From JAHBNG01 sp039028975 (GTDB lineage: Bacteria > Chloroflexota > Anaerolineae > Caldilineales > Caldilineaceae), in contig JBCCHB010000067.1 of assembly GCA_039028975.1 (NCBI GenBank), forward strand, positions 1 through 64,000: a DNA stretch of 64,000 bases, given 5' to 3'. Numbering within the stretch: the first letter of the stretch is position 1; each line of letters starts with the position of its first letter. The notes under the pieces are model-generated. The model ran no database searches, was not told the origin of the DNA, and saw only the letters and a list, made by a program, of their open reading frames with translations. Position numbers and translations under genes: made by a program. This document shows, piece after piece, positions 9,060 through 18,414 of this stretch.

Positions 9060-9365
9060 TACATGTCATTATAACCTTTCTACGATGAAAGTGCGAGACG
9101 TGAGCAATGTTGACTGCAAAGCAATGCAGGATTGCCGATAAACCATGACTTTATCCAATTTCCATTGACAGTCCCAATATAGACTAAATACACGCCAAAC
9201 TACAAAAATCTCCAACAATACCGAACAACATCCAGCTCCGCCTCCTTCCCATCTGTAGCTGAGTATTATCCAGCAGTAGAGGGAGCAAATACGAGATCGT
9301 TCAAGGACGTAGATAAACGCTTCTACACTTTTGGTAGAGCGCCTTATCTCCAAGCCCCCACAAAA
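9060..9365. other. Intergenic region, nothing recognised
   Basis: These 306 bases lie between two minus-strand transcription units. The one ORF across it has an implausible Cys/Trp-rich composition and no ribosome binding site. It presumably holds the promoter for the helicase remnant's former upstream region or the 3' end of the permease transcript. Confidence 0.5.
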
Positions 9366-12300
9366 CTACTCATACCGTAATGCTTCCGCCGGATAAATCC
9401 TGGATGCCTGGATGGCAGGCAGTACCGTCGTCAATAAGGAGGCTCCGTAGGCCAGCAAGAGGATGACTCCAATCTGCCCCCAGGGAATGGGAATTGTCTC
9501 GCCAGCAATGAAGACGAAGAATTCACCCACAATATTCTGACCAAGTACAATACCCGTAATGGTTCCGATGAGGATGCCACCTAGAGCAATAAAGCTGGCC
9601 TCTAGCAGGAACGAGAGGGCCACCATGTGAGGCTGATACCCAATCGCGCGTAGCATGCCCACCTGCTGTCGCCGCTCGACCACCGTGCGACTGGAAATGA
9701 CGCCCAGCGCGGCAATCCCGACCAGTAACCCCAAGGCCAAGAAACCCTGGAAGAGCCGCAGCACACCGCGAGCAACGGATTGACCTGCCGCAAAGGTTTC
9801 CGCCAACAGCGTGGCGTTGAGTCCGCCAGATGTAAAGGTACGTTCAACGGCCTCCGCTATCCCTTCAATGGACGCCCCCTCAGCCACCTTAATATAGAAG
9901 CTGTCTGGTACAAACTCATCACCCTCCAAGCGCTCCAGCAGCCGATCATTTACCAGCATCTCTCGCTCCAGAAGGGGAACGTTGCGATCCAGCACAGCGA
10001 TGACCCGCACGTCAACTGGCGGCGGGGCATTCTCCCGATTGTCGGTTGCCACAAGGGTAATCGGGGGCAGATCGTCATCTGCCAACGTAACGCCAGGTAG
10101 GTTTCTTAGGCGGTAGCGTCTGTCGAATCGGCCTCCGTCACGGCCACCAAAATCGTCATCATCATCGATATTTGCCAAGCGTTCGCTCAAGGATTCATCC
10201 TCTGGCGATTGGCGCACCAAACCAGGCATTACGATCGCCACATCGCTGCGGCTCCTAAGCGCTTCCCAGATGGCTTCATCACTCTCAAAGCCGGGCGCGC
10301 GCATCTGGAAAGTGTAGTACTGCTGTAGCTGAGAGGCTAGCCCTGGGTTGATACCGGCCACTCGGACATTCGTATACTGGGTTACGCCCGCTGTGCTACC
10401 ATCAACCCGCACTTGTGAGAGCTGAAGATTTGCTTCACTCACCCGTCCAACTGCTGCAACTTGCTCTGTAGGGAAATCAGTCGCTCGCTCAATTTCAGCT
10501 TCCAGATCATCAATGCGATTAAAGAAGGACAGCAGGGTGTAGGAGACCTGAATCTCAAAGCCAGCAAACCGCTCATCGCTTGGGGTAACCACCGTCTGGG
10601 TGGCCTGAATCACAACGGCCATGATGACAACTGTGGTGATGACCAAGGCAAAGAGCAACATGGCCATGCCTGTACGGAAGCGGGTGCTCAAGGGATAGGC
10701 AATGGCTGTACGCAAGACAGGCGTCAGTGCCCCAATACCGCCTAGCAACCGATTGATGCCCCAAAGGAACGCGTCTGCGTTGAAGATAACAGTCAGAATC
10801 GCACCCAATAAGATCAGGGGACCGCTCAGGGCAAAGGAGAGAAGAACCGATACCGGATCTTGATCAAAGATGGCTCCCTCTCCCTGAATCCAGCGGCTCC
10901 AAGGCGTTACCCAGATGATAAGTAGCCCTAGCCCAATGATGGAGTAGACCGTACGCTGTCGGCTCTCTGTCCGCACCTCGCGCCAGCTCAAGAGCCAGCC
11001 CAAGAAAAAGGCTATGCCGATAACCAAAGCGGTACTGCTCAATTGAAGTCGATTGATCTGTTGGAGATCGAAATCCCAAATCTGCCAGACACCTAACCCA
11101 ATAAGGGCTGGCCCGGCCAGGAAACGCAGAATGCGCCCGAACCAACTGATGCGTCGAGAGAAATTCTCTTCGGGCAAATCGCGTACGGCGGCGACAATGT
11201 TCAAACGACTCACTCTGATAGAGGAGTATGTAACAACAACAAAGGTCAGTAGCACCCCAATACAATAGGCAATGATAAGAGAGGTGGGGGCGGCCTGGAA
11301 ACGAAAATTGAGAATATTGGAGACCTCGATCTGATCATTGAGGCTATCGGCCACATTGCCAAAGAGGTTTCCAATATAGCCGATCATGGCATAGGAGACG
11401 GCCAACCCCAACAGCAGACCAACAGCAGCCGCCACCAGATCATAGAGTACCCCCTCTGTCACAAACATCTGCACAAGCTGACGTCGCTGCATACCAACGG
11501 CCCTGGCCATGCCCATCTCGCTGCGCCGCTCTGCCGCCAACATGACAAAGATCATAAAGATGAGCAGGATGCCACAGAGAATAGAAAAGAAGCCAAAGAA
11601 CCAAAAGATGGATGAGAAGAAGGAGCCACCCACATCGGCAACGGTCAAAATAGCTTCTTTGCTCAATGGTTCCACCAGCTCTAACTGAGATAGTTGGCTA
11701 ACGGCTTCCCCGATTTCTAGAATACGGTCACTCGGCAAGGTATCAATACTAGTGAGCCAAAATTGGATAGGGCGGCTGGCCAGTGCCTCAAGCAAATCTG
11801 GCGTGATTTCGGTTGTATCCAGGCTAGCCTGAATCGTGCGCAGTTGGGAGGAGAAGTCGGCCACGCCCAATACGCTGCCCACGGTCTCGCTAAAGGACGC
11901 CAGGAATGCATTGTCATCTTCATCGGCTTCAAAGGGATTTTGTTCAATCGCGTTTCGAATCGAACGGTCCAGAGCCGGGCGCAGTTCTGGCTCTCGTAAG
12001 AGTGTCATGAGATTGGCCGCCGCGGCTTCATCCAAAGCCAGTACGCGCAGCCGCTTTTGCACATCAGCAGTCAACGCCAGCCCTTCCAGTTCATCCCCCT
12101 GATTAGAGATAAGCACACTATTGATACGCCCTTCCATAAAGAGTAAGCGCTGAGCCTCAGCCATATCCATTACAACAACGGGGGCCAATGCAGCTGGAGG
12201 CCCAGCTTGGTCTACAATCCCAGCCACCCGATAGGGTACAGGAATAGGTCCGACATAGATATCCAACAGATCCCCACGCTGGGCCTTGAGCCGCTCGGCT

Positions 12301-13439
12301 CCGGTACGGCTTAGGTACACTTCTCCCTGACGTAATTCTAGGCCGGCTTGTCCCAAGAAGTCATCGATATCCTGCCCAAGCGTATTGAGGTTGACTAAAT
12401 TAAGAAATTGGTCTGTAAAGGCTTCAGGGTCTAGCGCCTGAGGGTTAATCCCCAGGTTTTGTAGCTGCTCTTCTAAGAATTGGGCATCTACACCCAATTG
12501 ATCCGCAATCTGATCTAGATCAATGACATCGCCTAAAGCAGGCGGCGGTGCGCCTTCTACCTGATTGGGATCCACGGGCTGATCCTCGGAGAGGGGTAGC
12601 TGGCCAATGGGATCCTGGGCAATGGAGAGCATGGCCCCTCCAATGGCTGCGGCGCCCAAGGCCAATTCAGTGATGTCAATCCCTTCACCACCGGCTTCTC
12701 CTTCGCCATTCCCTCCAGCGATGGTAACCAGATTCTGCGTAGCGGAGCCAGCAGCAGCAAAGAGATTTGCCGAAAGATCAAAGAGATTACCAACTCCAGG
12801 TCGCAATGAGGTTGGATCAACGGGGCTGCCATCGATGGCGACCATGCCAAAGTCCTGCGGGAATGCCTCATCGACTCCCATCATAAAACCGTAGGGTTCT
12901 CCCTGGCCAGTGGTTCGATTTCGTATAATTGTCGGGAAAAGAATGGCTGGGGCGACGCCATCAATAAGGGGTTCTTCTTCGGCTGCTGTGCGCAGCTCTT
13001 GGTAGCGACTTTCATCGATACCTGGCAGGCCGTCTGCAAAGAGAGCAATAACGCTTGTAATGCCTCCGGCCAGTAAGTCGGGTGTCTCCTCTAGCTCACC
13101 ATCATCCCCTGGCTGAATACCCAATTGAGCTAGGGTACCCAGAAGAGGGGGGGCCAGCACCTCATCAATCTGACCGTAGGCATCTACGGCCTGACGGCTG
13201 AGTGAATAGGAGAGGGTATCACCAAGCACCAAGGCACTAACGATGATGACCGTACTCAGGGTTAAACCCAAAACGATAAGGACTGACTGGGCTGGACGAC
13301 GGGGAATATTGCGAACGCCCATTTTGGCGATAATACGGTTGCGTATGGAAACGGCCAGCAAAAGAAGGAGCACCAACCCCACGCCTCCCAACAGCGTTAA
13401 CGCAACGGTTCGGTCCAGGGAATTAAGTAAATCTAACAT
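9366..13439 (-). CDS. Large FtsX/MacB-type ABC transporter permease
   Basis: The 1357-residue membrane protein has an N-terminal helix (about 12-30) followed at about 45-70 by a second in a MacB-like region (PRRPAQSVLIVLGLTLSTV). A long extracytoplasmic segment rich in Gly, Asp and Glu comes next, then a first FtsX domain at about 600-710 with the typical SEMGMARAVGMQRRQLVQMF loop. A multi-helix middle, a second periplasmic-like domain and a C-terminal FtsX domain (about 1235-1357, QQVGMLRAIGYQP) follow. This is the duplicated-FtsX layout of exporters that work by mechanotransmission. The ATPase gene lies just 2 bases upstream on the same strand, forming a two-gene operon. The substrate is unknown; lipoprotein, lipid or peptide export are all possible. 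Confidence 0.9.
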   Translation of the reverse strand: MLDLLNSLDRTVALTLLGGVGLVLLLLLAVSIRNRIIAKMGVRNIPRRPAQSVLIVLGLTLSTVIIVSALVLGDTLSYSLSRQAVDAYGQIDEVLAPPLLGTLAQLGIQPGDDGELEETPDLLAGGITSVIALFADGLPGIDESRYQELRTAAEEEPLIDGVAPAILFPTIIRNRTTGQGEPYGFMMGVDEAFPQDFGMVAIDGSPVDPTSLRPGVGNLFDLSANLFAAAGSATQNLVTIAGGNGEGEAGGEGIDITELALGAAAIGGAMLSIAQDPIGQLPLSEDQPVDPNQVEGAPPPALGDVIDLDQIADQLGVDAQFLEEQLQNLGINPQALDPEAFTDQFLNLVNLNTLGQDIDDFLGQAGLELRQGEVYLSRTGAERLKAQRGDLLDIYVGPIPVPYRVAGIVDQAGPPAALAPVVVMDMAEAQRLLFMEGRINSVLISNQGDELEGLALTADVQKRLRVLALDEAAAANLMTLLREPELRPALDRSIRNAIEQNPFEADEDDNAFLASFSETVGSVLGVADFSSQLRTIQASLDTTEITPDLLEALASRPIQFWLTSIDTLPSDRILEIGEAVSQLSQLELVEPLSKEAILTVADVGGSFFSSIFWFFGFFSILCGILLIFMIFVMLAAERRSEMGMARAVGMQRRQLVQMFVTEGVLYDLVAAAVGLLLGLAVSYAMIGYIGNLFGNVADSLNDQIEVSNILNFRFQAAPTSLIIAYCIGVLLTFVVVTYSSIRVSRLNIVAAVRDLPEENFSRRISWFGRILRFLAGPALIGLGVWQIWDFDLQQINRLQLSSTALVIGIAFFLGWLLSWREVRTESRQRTVYSIIGLGLLIIWVTPWSRWIQGEGAIFDQDPVSVLLSFALSGPLILLGAILTVIFNADAFLWGINRLLGGIGALTPVLRTAIAYPLSTRFRTGMAMLLFALVITTVVIMAVVIQATQTVVTPSDERFAGFEIQVSYTLLSFFNRIDDLEAEIERATDFPTEQVAAVGRVSEANLQLSQVRVDGSTAGVTQYTNVRVAGINPGLASQLQQYYTFQMRAPGFESDEAIWEALRSRSDVAIVMPGLVRQSPEDESLSERLANIDDDDDFGGRDGGRFDRRYRLRNLPGVTLADDDLPPITLVATDNRENAPPPVDVRVIAVLDRNVPLLEREMLVNDRLLERLEGDEFVPDSFYIKVAEGASIEGIAEAVERTFTSGGLNATLLAETFAAGQSVARGVLRLFQGFLALGLLVGIAALGVISSRTVVERRQQVGMLRAIGYQPHMVALSFLLEASFIALGGILIGTITGIVLGQNIVGEFFVFIAGETIPIPWGQIGVILLLAYGASLLTTVLPAIQASRIYPAEALRYE

Positions 13440-13441
13440 GG

Positions 13442-14329
13442 TTATCCTTCCTGAACATTGGCTGTAGCATCAGCTGTCACGTCGGTTGTCACATCGTTAA
13501 TCATATCGGTGCTAGCGTGAACAGGTGATTCGATTTGCGCGTTGGTTGGGGCCGCAGATGCGGTTTCCCGCTCCCGACGCCTCTCCGCCTGCTCAAATTG
13601 GGCAGCCATGCCTTTACCATCATCAACAACCTCGCCATCGGACATGGTGATGATGCGATCACACCAATCGCTTACCTCTGTTGTATGAGTAACAATGACG
13701 AATGTACGCTCCTGCTCTTGGTTGAGCTGACGCATAATGGAGAGAATGTCGGCGGTTGTTTTGGAGTCGAGATTGCCCGTTGGTTCGTCGGCCCAGATGA
13801 TTGCAGGGTCATTGACCAACGCCCGGGCAATGGTGACTCGTTGACGCTGCCCTCCTGACAGTTCCGCGGGGCGATGGGTGGATCGGTCCCCAAGCCCGAC
13901 CTGTTCTAACGCTTCCAAGCTCTGTTTGCGGGCTTTTCCAGGAGCCGTGCCAGAGACAAGAAGGGGCAACTCCACATTTTCCACAGCGCTGAGCACTGGC
14001 AGTAGATTGAAGGTTTGAAAGATGAAGCCCATACGTTGGGCACGGTAAGTGGTCCGTCGTCGATCCCCCATCCGGCGTAGGGATTGGCCTTCAATCTGCA
14101 CTTCACCGGCGTCAAAATCGTCCAGACCCGAGAGGCAGTTGAGCAGAGTGGTTTTGCCACATCCAGATGGCCCCATGATGGCGACCATCTCGCCTTTCTG
14201 GATGGATAGATTGACTTGGCGTAGGGCTTGCACTTCGATGTGACCTGTGCGATAGGTTTTCACCACTTGTTCAGCTTGGATAATGGGTTGATCAAAGGGT
14301 GATGGTTCGGGGTTAAGATGAACAGACAT
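13442..14329 (-). CDS. LolD/MacB-type ABC transporter ATPase
   Basis: The 295-residue cytoplasmic ATPase has Walker A GPSGCGKT at 53-60, a Q-loop in GFIFQTFNLLP, the signature LSGGQRQRVTIARAL and Walker B IIWADEPTGNLDS. These match the LolD/MacB family that pairs with FtsX-like permeases. The last ~60 residues are a low-complexity Ala/Thr/Asp tail (TDVTADATANVQ) not needed for the fold. It sits 2 bases before the giant permease and is surely co-transcribed and coupled with it. Confidence 0.93.
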   Translation of the reverse strand: MSVHLNPEPSPFDQPIIQAEQVVKTYRTGHIEVQALRQVNLSIQKGEMVAIMGPSGCGKTTLLNCLSGLDDFDAGEVQIEGQSLRRMGDRRRTTYRAQRMGFIFQTFNLLPVLSAVENVELPLLVSGTAPGKARKQSLEALEQVGLGDRSTHRPAELSGGQRQRVTIARALVNDPAIIWADEPTGNLDSKTTADILSIMRQLNQEQERTFVIVTHTTEVSDWCDRIITMSDGEVVDDGKGMAAQFEQAERRRERETASAAPTNAQIESPVHASTDMINDVTTDVTADATANVQEG

Positions 14330-14670
14330 GAGTCAGAGATCTCCTCACAGCTTAGTAAGAATTCGCAGTTTGTAAGGATAGCTTGCAATCGTTGCAATAG
14401 TTGCGAGCTACCAAATAGATAATAACGGTTTGATGTCTCAGTCTACATCTGTTCAGTACGTTTGTCTGTTGGGATAGTTGCAGGGAGGCAGAAGAGGTGA
14501 AGGGTGGCAGGTGAAGGGGGAGGGAAAACCTAATATGGTTTGGCAATAGACTTTTGCTAGGTTTTGCCCTCCTGGTTGTTATTTGGTACTCATTCACCTC
14601 CCCCCCGTAGGCTGAGCTTGTCGAAGCCGAGTTCCCCCTTCGACAGGCTCAGGGGACGTGAACGGTTACG
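14330..14670. other. Intergenic region with CTGAGCTTGTCGAAG inverted repeat
   Basis: These 341 bases lie between the ABC operon and the GH4 gene. The only clear structure is the hairpin at 14612-14652. The rest is AT-rich and carries the probable ABC promoter. Confidence 0.5.
14612..14652. repeat. Dispersed inverted repeat CTGAGCTTGTCGAAG / CTTCGACAGGCTCAG
   Basis: Two 15-nt arms with one mismatch flank a 11-nt loop right after the GH4 stop codon. The same half-sequence occurs again at 34934-34949. This short motif is widely scattered in many bacterial genomes. Here it may also serve as a transcription terminator stem, although no U-tract follows. Confidence 0.7.
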
Positions 14671-16071
14671 TTATTTGAGGCTTTTGTGCAACATCAATGC
14701 CTCTTCGCCATTACTATATTGGAAAAAGTCGTTCACTTCTTCGTGACCGGGCATCTGCATAATGTCTTCCATAAGCCCAATGGCTTGCTCGTAAGTGCGG
14801 GTTTTGGGGGAGTTGAGCGCGTTCCAGACCAGTTGGGTGCGGTCGCCTGTCTCGAAGGCTAAGAGTTCTCGTTCCATATCCAGCCATTCAGGGAGGATGG
14901 CTTCATACATAATTTTGGCTGGCAGCGGCTCTACGTGCATGGGGAGGATACCCTTTTTGTTGATAATAGCAGGGACTTCCACCACTACATCGTCTGGGAT
15001 GCCCGGCAAGGCACCGTTATTGGGGACATTGACTTCAAATTCACCTTCGACGTTGTTGGTCAGTGCATCAATGATTGGGACCTGCTGCTCCTTGGTCTTC
15101 TGATCACCAAATGTTTCGACTACGCTGGCGCTCGTGTCCTGAATGAGGGCATTGACTTTGGCGAGCTTCTCTTCTAGTCCTTTCACGTAAAATGGACGGG
15201 CGATCTCTGTATCAGGTCCACCAAAGCGATCACCAAACCAGAGCTTTTTGGTCGCCAAGTCGGTGTGGTACCACCAGCCACCCCGACGAACCGTGTCACC
15301 GATAGGCATGAGACCAAACATCTTGTACTGATGTATGGCTCCCTTAGACATCTGAATATCGTGGGTTCTAATCGGTATATGAGTGAGCCAGTACTCCTCA
15401 GCTTGGTTTTCAATCCAATCATTTAAAATTGGGTAGGCATCTTGGCCATTGTAAATGAAGTGGGTAAGCCAGACATTGTGGTTCAAACCAGGGGCTTGCC
15501 AAGTCAGATCCTTTAATGAATTGATCTCAAAGCCCAGTACGTTGGCAATCTCATAGACGCCATAATGTCCGTGGCAGAGGCCCACAATCTTGATATCGCT
15601 GTTGCGTGTCATCAACGTACAGCCAGAAAATACAGGGTTGCCTGACTGAATAAGCCATGCATCCGGACAGATCGCTTCCATATCTCGGACAACATCCATC
15701 ATGAGCTGAAAGTTGTAGTAACTGCCTGGCACACTAGCATTTGCTGAGTAATAGTAGCCGTGCTTGGCAATTAATTTACGCATGTCTACTTGGTGATAGT
15801 GGCTACGGGCTGCAGCTGTATTAATGACAAAATCGGCATCTTGTAGAGCGACAGCTCTTTCCGTTGTACGCTCGATTTCTAGCTTGCTGCCTAGTTCGCC
15901 GCTGTATCGTTGGGCTAGCTGGCTAATCATCTCTAGTCGCTCACCGTCGATATCCATCATATGGATCATACTTCCGTTGAGATTGGGTGTGAGGCAGAGA
16001 TCTTTGACCAGCCCAAGGGAAAAGGTGGCACTACCGGCACCGATTACAGCGATCTTTACTGGCGTTGGCAT
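14671..16071 (-). CDS. GH4 family NAD-dependent alpha-glycosidase
   Basis: The 466-residue enzyme belongs to glycoside hydrolase family 4, which cleaves alpha-linked sugars by an NAD- and metal-dependent oxidation/elimination mechanism. The dinucleotide fold starts with GAGSATFSLGL (residues 11-21). The family motif QSGNPV is at about 142-147, the metal ligands are C166 (GLCHGHYG) and H198 (GLNHNVW), and H167 neighbours the Cys. It is annotated in relatives as alpha-glucosidase/alpha-galactosidase; the sugar cannot be fixed from sequence alone. An AGGAG eight bases before the ATG supports the start. It stands alone. Confidence 0.9.
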   Translation of the reverse strand: MPTPVKIAVIGAGSATFSLGLVKDLCLTPNLNGSMIHMMDIDGERLEMISQLAQRYSGELGSKLEIERTTERAVALQDADFVINTAAARSHYHQVDMRKLIAKHGYYYSANASVPGSYYNFQLMMDVVRDMEAICPDAWLIQSGNPVFSGCTLMTRNSDIKIVGLCHGHYGVYEIANVLGFEINSLKDLTWQAPGLNHNVWLTHFIYNGQDAYPILNDWIENQAEEYWLTHIPIRTHDIQMSKGAIHQYKMFGLMPIGDTVRRGGWWYHTDLATKKLWFGDRFGGPDTEIARPFYVKGLEEKLAKVNALIQDTSASVVETFGDQKTKEQQVPIIDALTNNVEGEFEVNVPNNGALPGIPDDVVVEVPAIINKKGILPMHVEPLPAKIMYEAILPEWLDMERELLAFETGDRTQLVWNALNSPKTRTYEQAIGLMEDIMQMPGHEEVNDFFQYSNGEEALMLHKSLK

Positions 16072-16139
16072 AGTGAAGCTCCTTTGGTGTGATATAGTTT
16101 GCCGATAAAATTATGTCCCGAATTTTGTGCAATTCAGCC

Positions 16140-16212
16140 TGAAAAAACAACCCAGATGGGCATCCCCATCTTCACAGGGCTACTTCCGTCTTCACGGGGA
16201 CAAGAGTTTTAT
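16140..16212. repeat. Family B palindrome, decayed
   Basis: It contains CATCCCCATCTTC and CACGGGGACAAGAGTTTT followed by ATCTATA, matching the right-hand part of the family B copies at 48896 and 56389. It directly abuts the family A copy, the same B-A order as at 48896-49088. Confidence 0.5.
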
Positions 16213-16299
16213 CTATACTGCGGTCGCTTTGAAAACAGGAGTTTTCCGCTGCTTTACCAGAGTAACTAAACTCGTGTTTTCAAACGGAGCTGAGTATAG
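16213..16299. repeat. Family A palindromic repeat
   Basis: An 87-nt copy with ends CTATACTGCGGTCG and GGAGCTGAGTATAG, and inner arms TTTGAAAACAGGAG and CTCGTGTTTTCAAA. It is one of the two best-preserved copies, with the one at 49001. Confidence 0.9.
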
Positions 16300-16465
16300 C
16301 TGTCCATCAGGGAAATAACCGTTCGACAATTGTACCGCACGCTGGTGAGTGAGCGCAATCGACTCCCAGACTAAACATCAGGAGATCGCAACAGCTTATT
16401 GTACCAATGTACTATATATTTTTTGAACCAAATCGCCTATACTCAGTGTACTGCCATAGAAATGA

Positions 16466-16530
16466 ACTTATGCTACGGTCGTTTTGAAAACTATACTTTT
16501 CAGATGCTCTACTAACCATCGCTGCAAAAT
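16466..16530. repeat. Family A palindrome, 5' part only
   Basis: TGCTACGGTCGTTTTGAAAAC matches the left end of family A and the next ~35 bases match the centre weakly; the right arm is missing. It overlaps the region where radC translation might start. Confidence 0.55.
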
Positions 16531-16534
16531 AGAT

Positions 16535-17395
16535 ATGAATATAAATGCTAACCACAATGTTGTTACAGCTTTCAGTGTGAATACAAAATACACGGATACA
16601 AATGATACGCCTACCAGACAGGACGAAACCTATTCTCCATCTCTTATTAGGGATTTAACTTATCAATCTACTGTTAAATCTTTTCCTGAGTCTACACCCC
16701 AATACACGCCGACTATTCAAGAACTACCTGAGACCCTACGTCCCCGAGAGCGGATGGCTTATGCTGGGGCAGGTGCATTGAGTACAGCAGAACTGCTGGC
16801 ACTAGTCTTACGGGTCGGCGGGCGTGGGGAAAATGCAATCCGAATGGCCGAACGGCTGCTCACCCATTTTGGTGGGTTACCTGGGCTGGCTCAAGCAAGC
16901 ATTGAGGAACTCTGCCAATTGCACAACGTTGGCCCAGCCAAAGCCGCAGAGATTCAAGCTGTAGTGGAATTGAGCAAACGATTGACCGCGACTGCGCCAA
17001 TGGAACGTCCAGTTATGCGGTCACCTGCAGATGTAGCCAATCTGCTCATGTTGGAGATGGGGCTACTGGAACAGGAACATCTGCGTATTGTCCTATTGGA
17101 TACGAAAAATCGGGTGACCCGTATCAACACACTCTACATTGGGAGTCTCAATTCAGCTGCCATTCGGGTCGGAGAAGTTTTCCGCGATCCTATTCGTACC
17201 AATAGTGCATCTATTGTGATGGTCCACAACCATCCTAGCGGTGATCCATCGCCTAGCCCAGAGGATGTCCTAATGACTAAAATGGCTGTGGAAGCTGGCC
17301 AATTGCTGGATATTGAGGTGCTAGATCATCTGATCATTGGACGCAATCGCTTTGTTAGCTTGAAAGAGCGAGGATTAGGCTTTGGGGCCACATGA
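16535..17395 (+). CDS. radC: RadC-family JAB/MPN protein
   Basis: The protein has the RadC layout: a helix-hairpin-helix region (LSTAELLALVLRVG, LCQLHNVGPAKAAEIQAV) and a C-terminal JAB/JAMM-like domain with VHNHPSGDPSPSPED. The role of RadC is uncertain; the old DNA-repair link is disputed. The family normally begins at the TIQELPExxRPRER segment, so this copy has an unusual Thr/Asn-rich extension of about 70 residues. I chose ATG 16535. A TTG at 16484 would add 17 residues encoded by a truncated family A palindrome. No convincing Shine-Dalgarno supports either, so the true start may be further in. Confidence 0.88.
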   Translation: MNINANHNVVTAFSVNTKYTDTNDTPTRQDETYSPSLIRDLTYQSTVKSFPESTPQYTPTIQELPETLRPRERMAYAGAGALSTAELLALVLRVGGRGENAIRMAERLLTHFGGLPGLAQASIEELCQLHNVGPAKAAEIQAVVELSKRLTATAPMERPVMRSPADVANLLMLEMGLLEQEHLRIVLLDTKNRVTRINTLYIGSLNSAAIRVGEVFRDPIRTNSASIVMVHNHPSGDPSPSPEDVLMTKMAVEAGQLLDIEVLDHLIIGRNRFVSLKERGLGFGAT

Positions 17396-17532
17396 GCTTC
17401 CCCATTAGGGCCATTTTCTAAGGTGACTCTTATCAAGTAAGTATCGATCCTGTGGTAAACTATACAAACTGTATGGAGTAACATTTATAATTTAATCAAC
17501 CCCAAACATTTCAGAAACGCTTACCATACTAT

Positions 17533-18168
17533 ATGAAACTTTCACAAGCAGCTACCTTCTCTGGAGGGGCTGTATTGGTTGCAACGCTATTTTCCACCTT
17601 TGTCGCTCGACCGGGCCTCCGCATGAACAGCGTGTTTCTGCCGCGTAAGGTTTGGCTATTGGAACAACCTGAACTCTGGCAGATTCATTGGTGGCTTTGG
17701 CTGGTGGCTATCTTTAGCTGGATGTGCTTGCTTGTTACCTTCGTTTGGCGTTACACGCCCGCCCACCGAGTCGCAACCATGCTACAAAATGGGCTGATGG
17801 TCATTTCTGCCGTGTTGGCGATTCTTGGGGCGCTGGTTTGGATGGGTACTTTGCCCCGTATCGTGATGGTAGATGACCCTACAATTTGGGTTCAGCTGAT
17901 CGATAATTTGGCGCTGACCCTACTTGGTGGTGGTGCGTTTATGGGCGGAGTTGTCACTTTATGGATCACTGTGGACCTGCTCAATTTAAGAAAACTGACC
18001 TTGAGCTGGCTTGCGCCGGGCATCTTAGCTGGTTTGGCGCTAATACCATCGCCGTTTTTACTCCCCTCGTTCTACCATCTGATTCTCGCTGCAATCTTTT
18101 GGGTTATTTGGTGTATTGTATTGATAATACGCAGGCCAGAACCCAAGCCTTTCCCTGAATTGCTCTAA
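17533..18168 (+). CDS. Membrane protein of unknown function
   Basis: The 211-residue protein has about five to six hydrophobic helices (around residues 5-25, 50-72, 85-108, 125-148, 160-178 and 182-203) and a short basic C-terminus (RRPEPKPFPELL). I recognise no family motif. The first ATG follows ACCATACTAT with no clear ribosome binding site. It stands 137 bases after radC on the same strand and is probably a separate unit. Confidence 0.7.
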   Translation: MKLSQAATFSGGAVLVATLFSTFVARPGLRMNSVFLPRKVWLLEQPELWQIHWWLWLVAIFSWMCLLVTFVWRYTPAHRVATMLQNGLMVISAVLAILGALVWMGTLPRIVMVDDPTIWVQLIDNLALTLLGGGAFMGGVVTLWITVDLLNLRKLTLSWLAPGILAGLALIPSPFLLPSFYHLILAAIFWVIWCIVLIIRRPEPKPFPELL

Positions 18169-18173
18169 CTTCA

Positions 18174-18232
18174 ACTATACTCAGCTCTGGTATAGATGGC
18201 CAACCGCGATAAATAATCGGTAGTTTTCATGG
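18174..18232. repeat. Scrambled mosaic of family A and B ends
   Basis: CTATACTCAGCTC (family A outer end) is followed at once by TATAGATGGCCA (family B end), then AACCGCGAT and CGGTAGTTTTCA (family A subfamily pieces). It looks like a rearranged, partly deleted composite. Confidence 0.5.
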
Positions 18233-18414
18233 ATCATGATACGCCACAGAGGATGAAAAAATCCTGCTAATCCATCTGAATCCGTGTCCTATTTTCAGGA
18301 AAGAATGCAAGAACCGTCCAGATCCGGGACATTCCCTCCACGTATTGCGCGCTACCAGCCAGACGATCGTCTTTAATTCACAAATCATAAATCACACCTG
18401 CAGAGGAATAGACT

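Larger units (their letters stand above)
16072..16534. other. Intergenic region packed with palindromic repeats
   Basis: This gap between divergent GH4 and radC contains a decayed family B element, an abutting family A element and a second partial family A element. The promoters of both genes must lie among them. Confidence 0.6.

Noticed and set aside
9069..9353. 94-residue minus-strand ORF upstream of the ABC permease 3' end
   Set aside because: The composition is Cys/Trp-rich without periodicity, there is no ribosome binding site, and it matches nothing I know.
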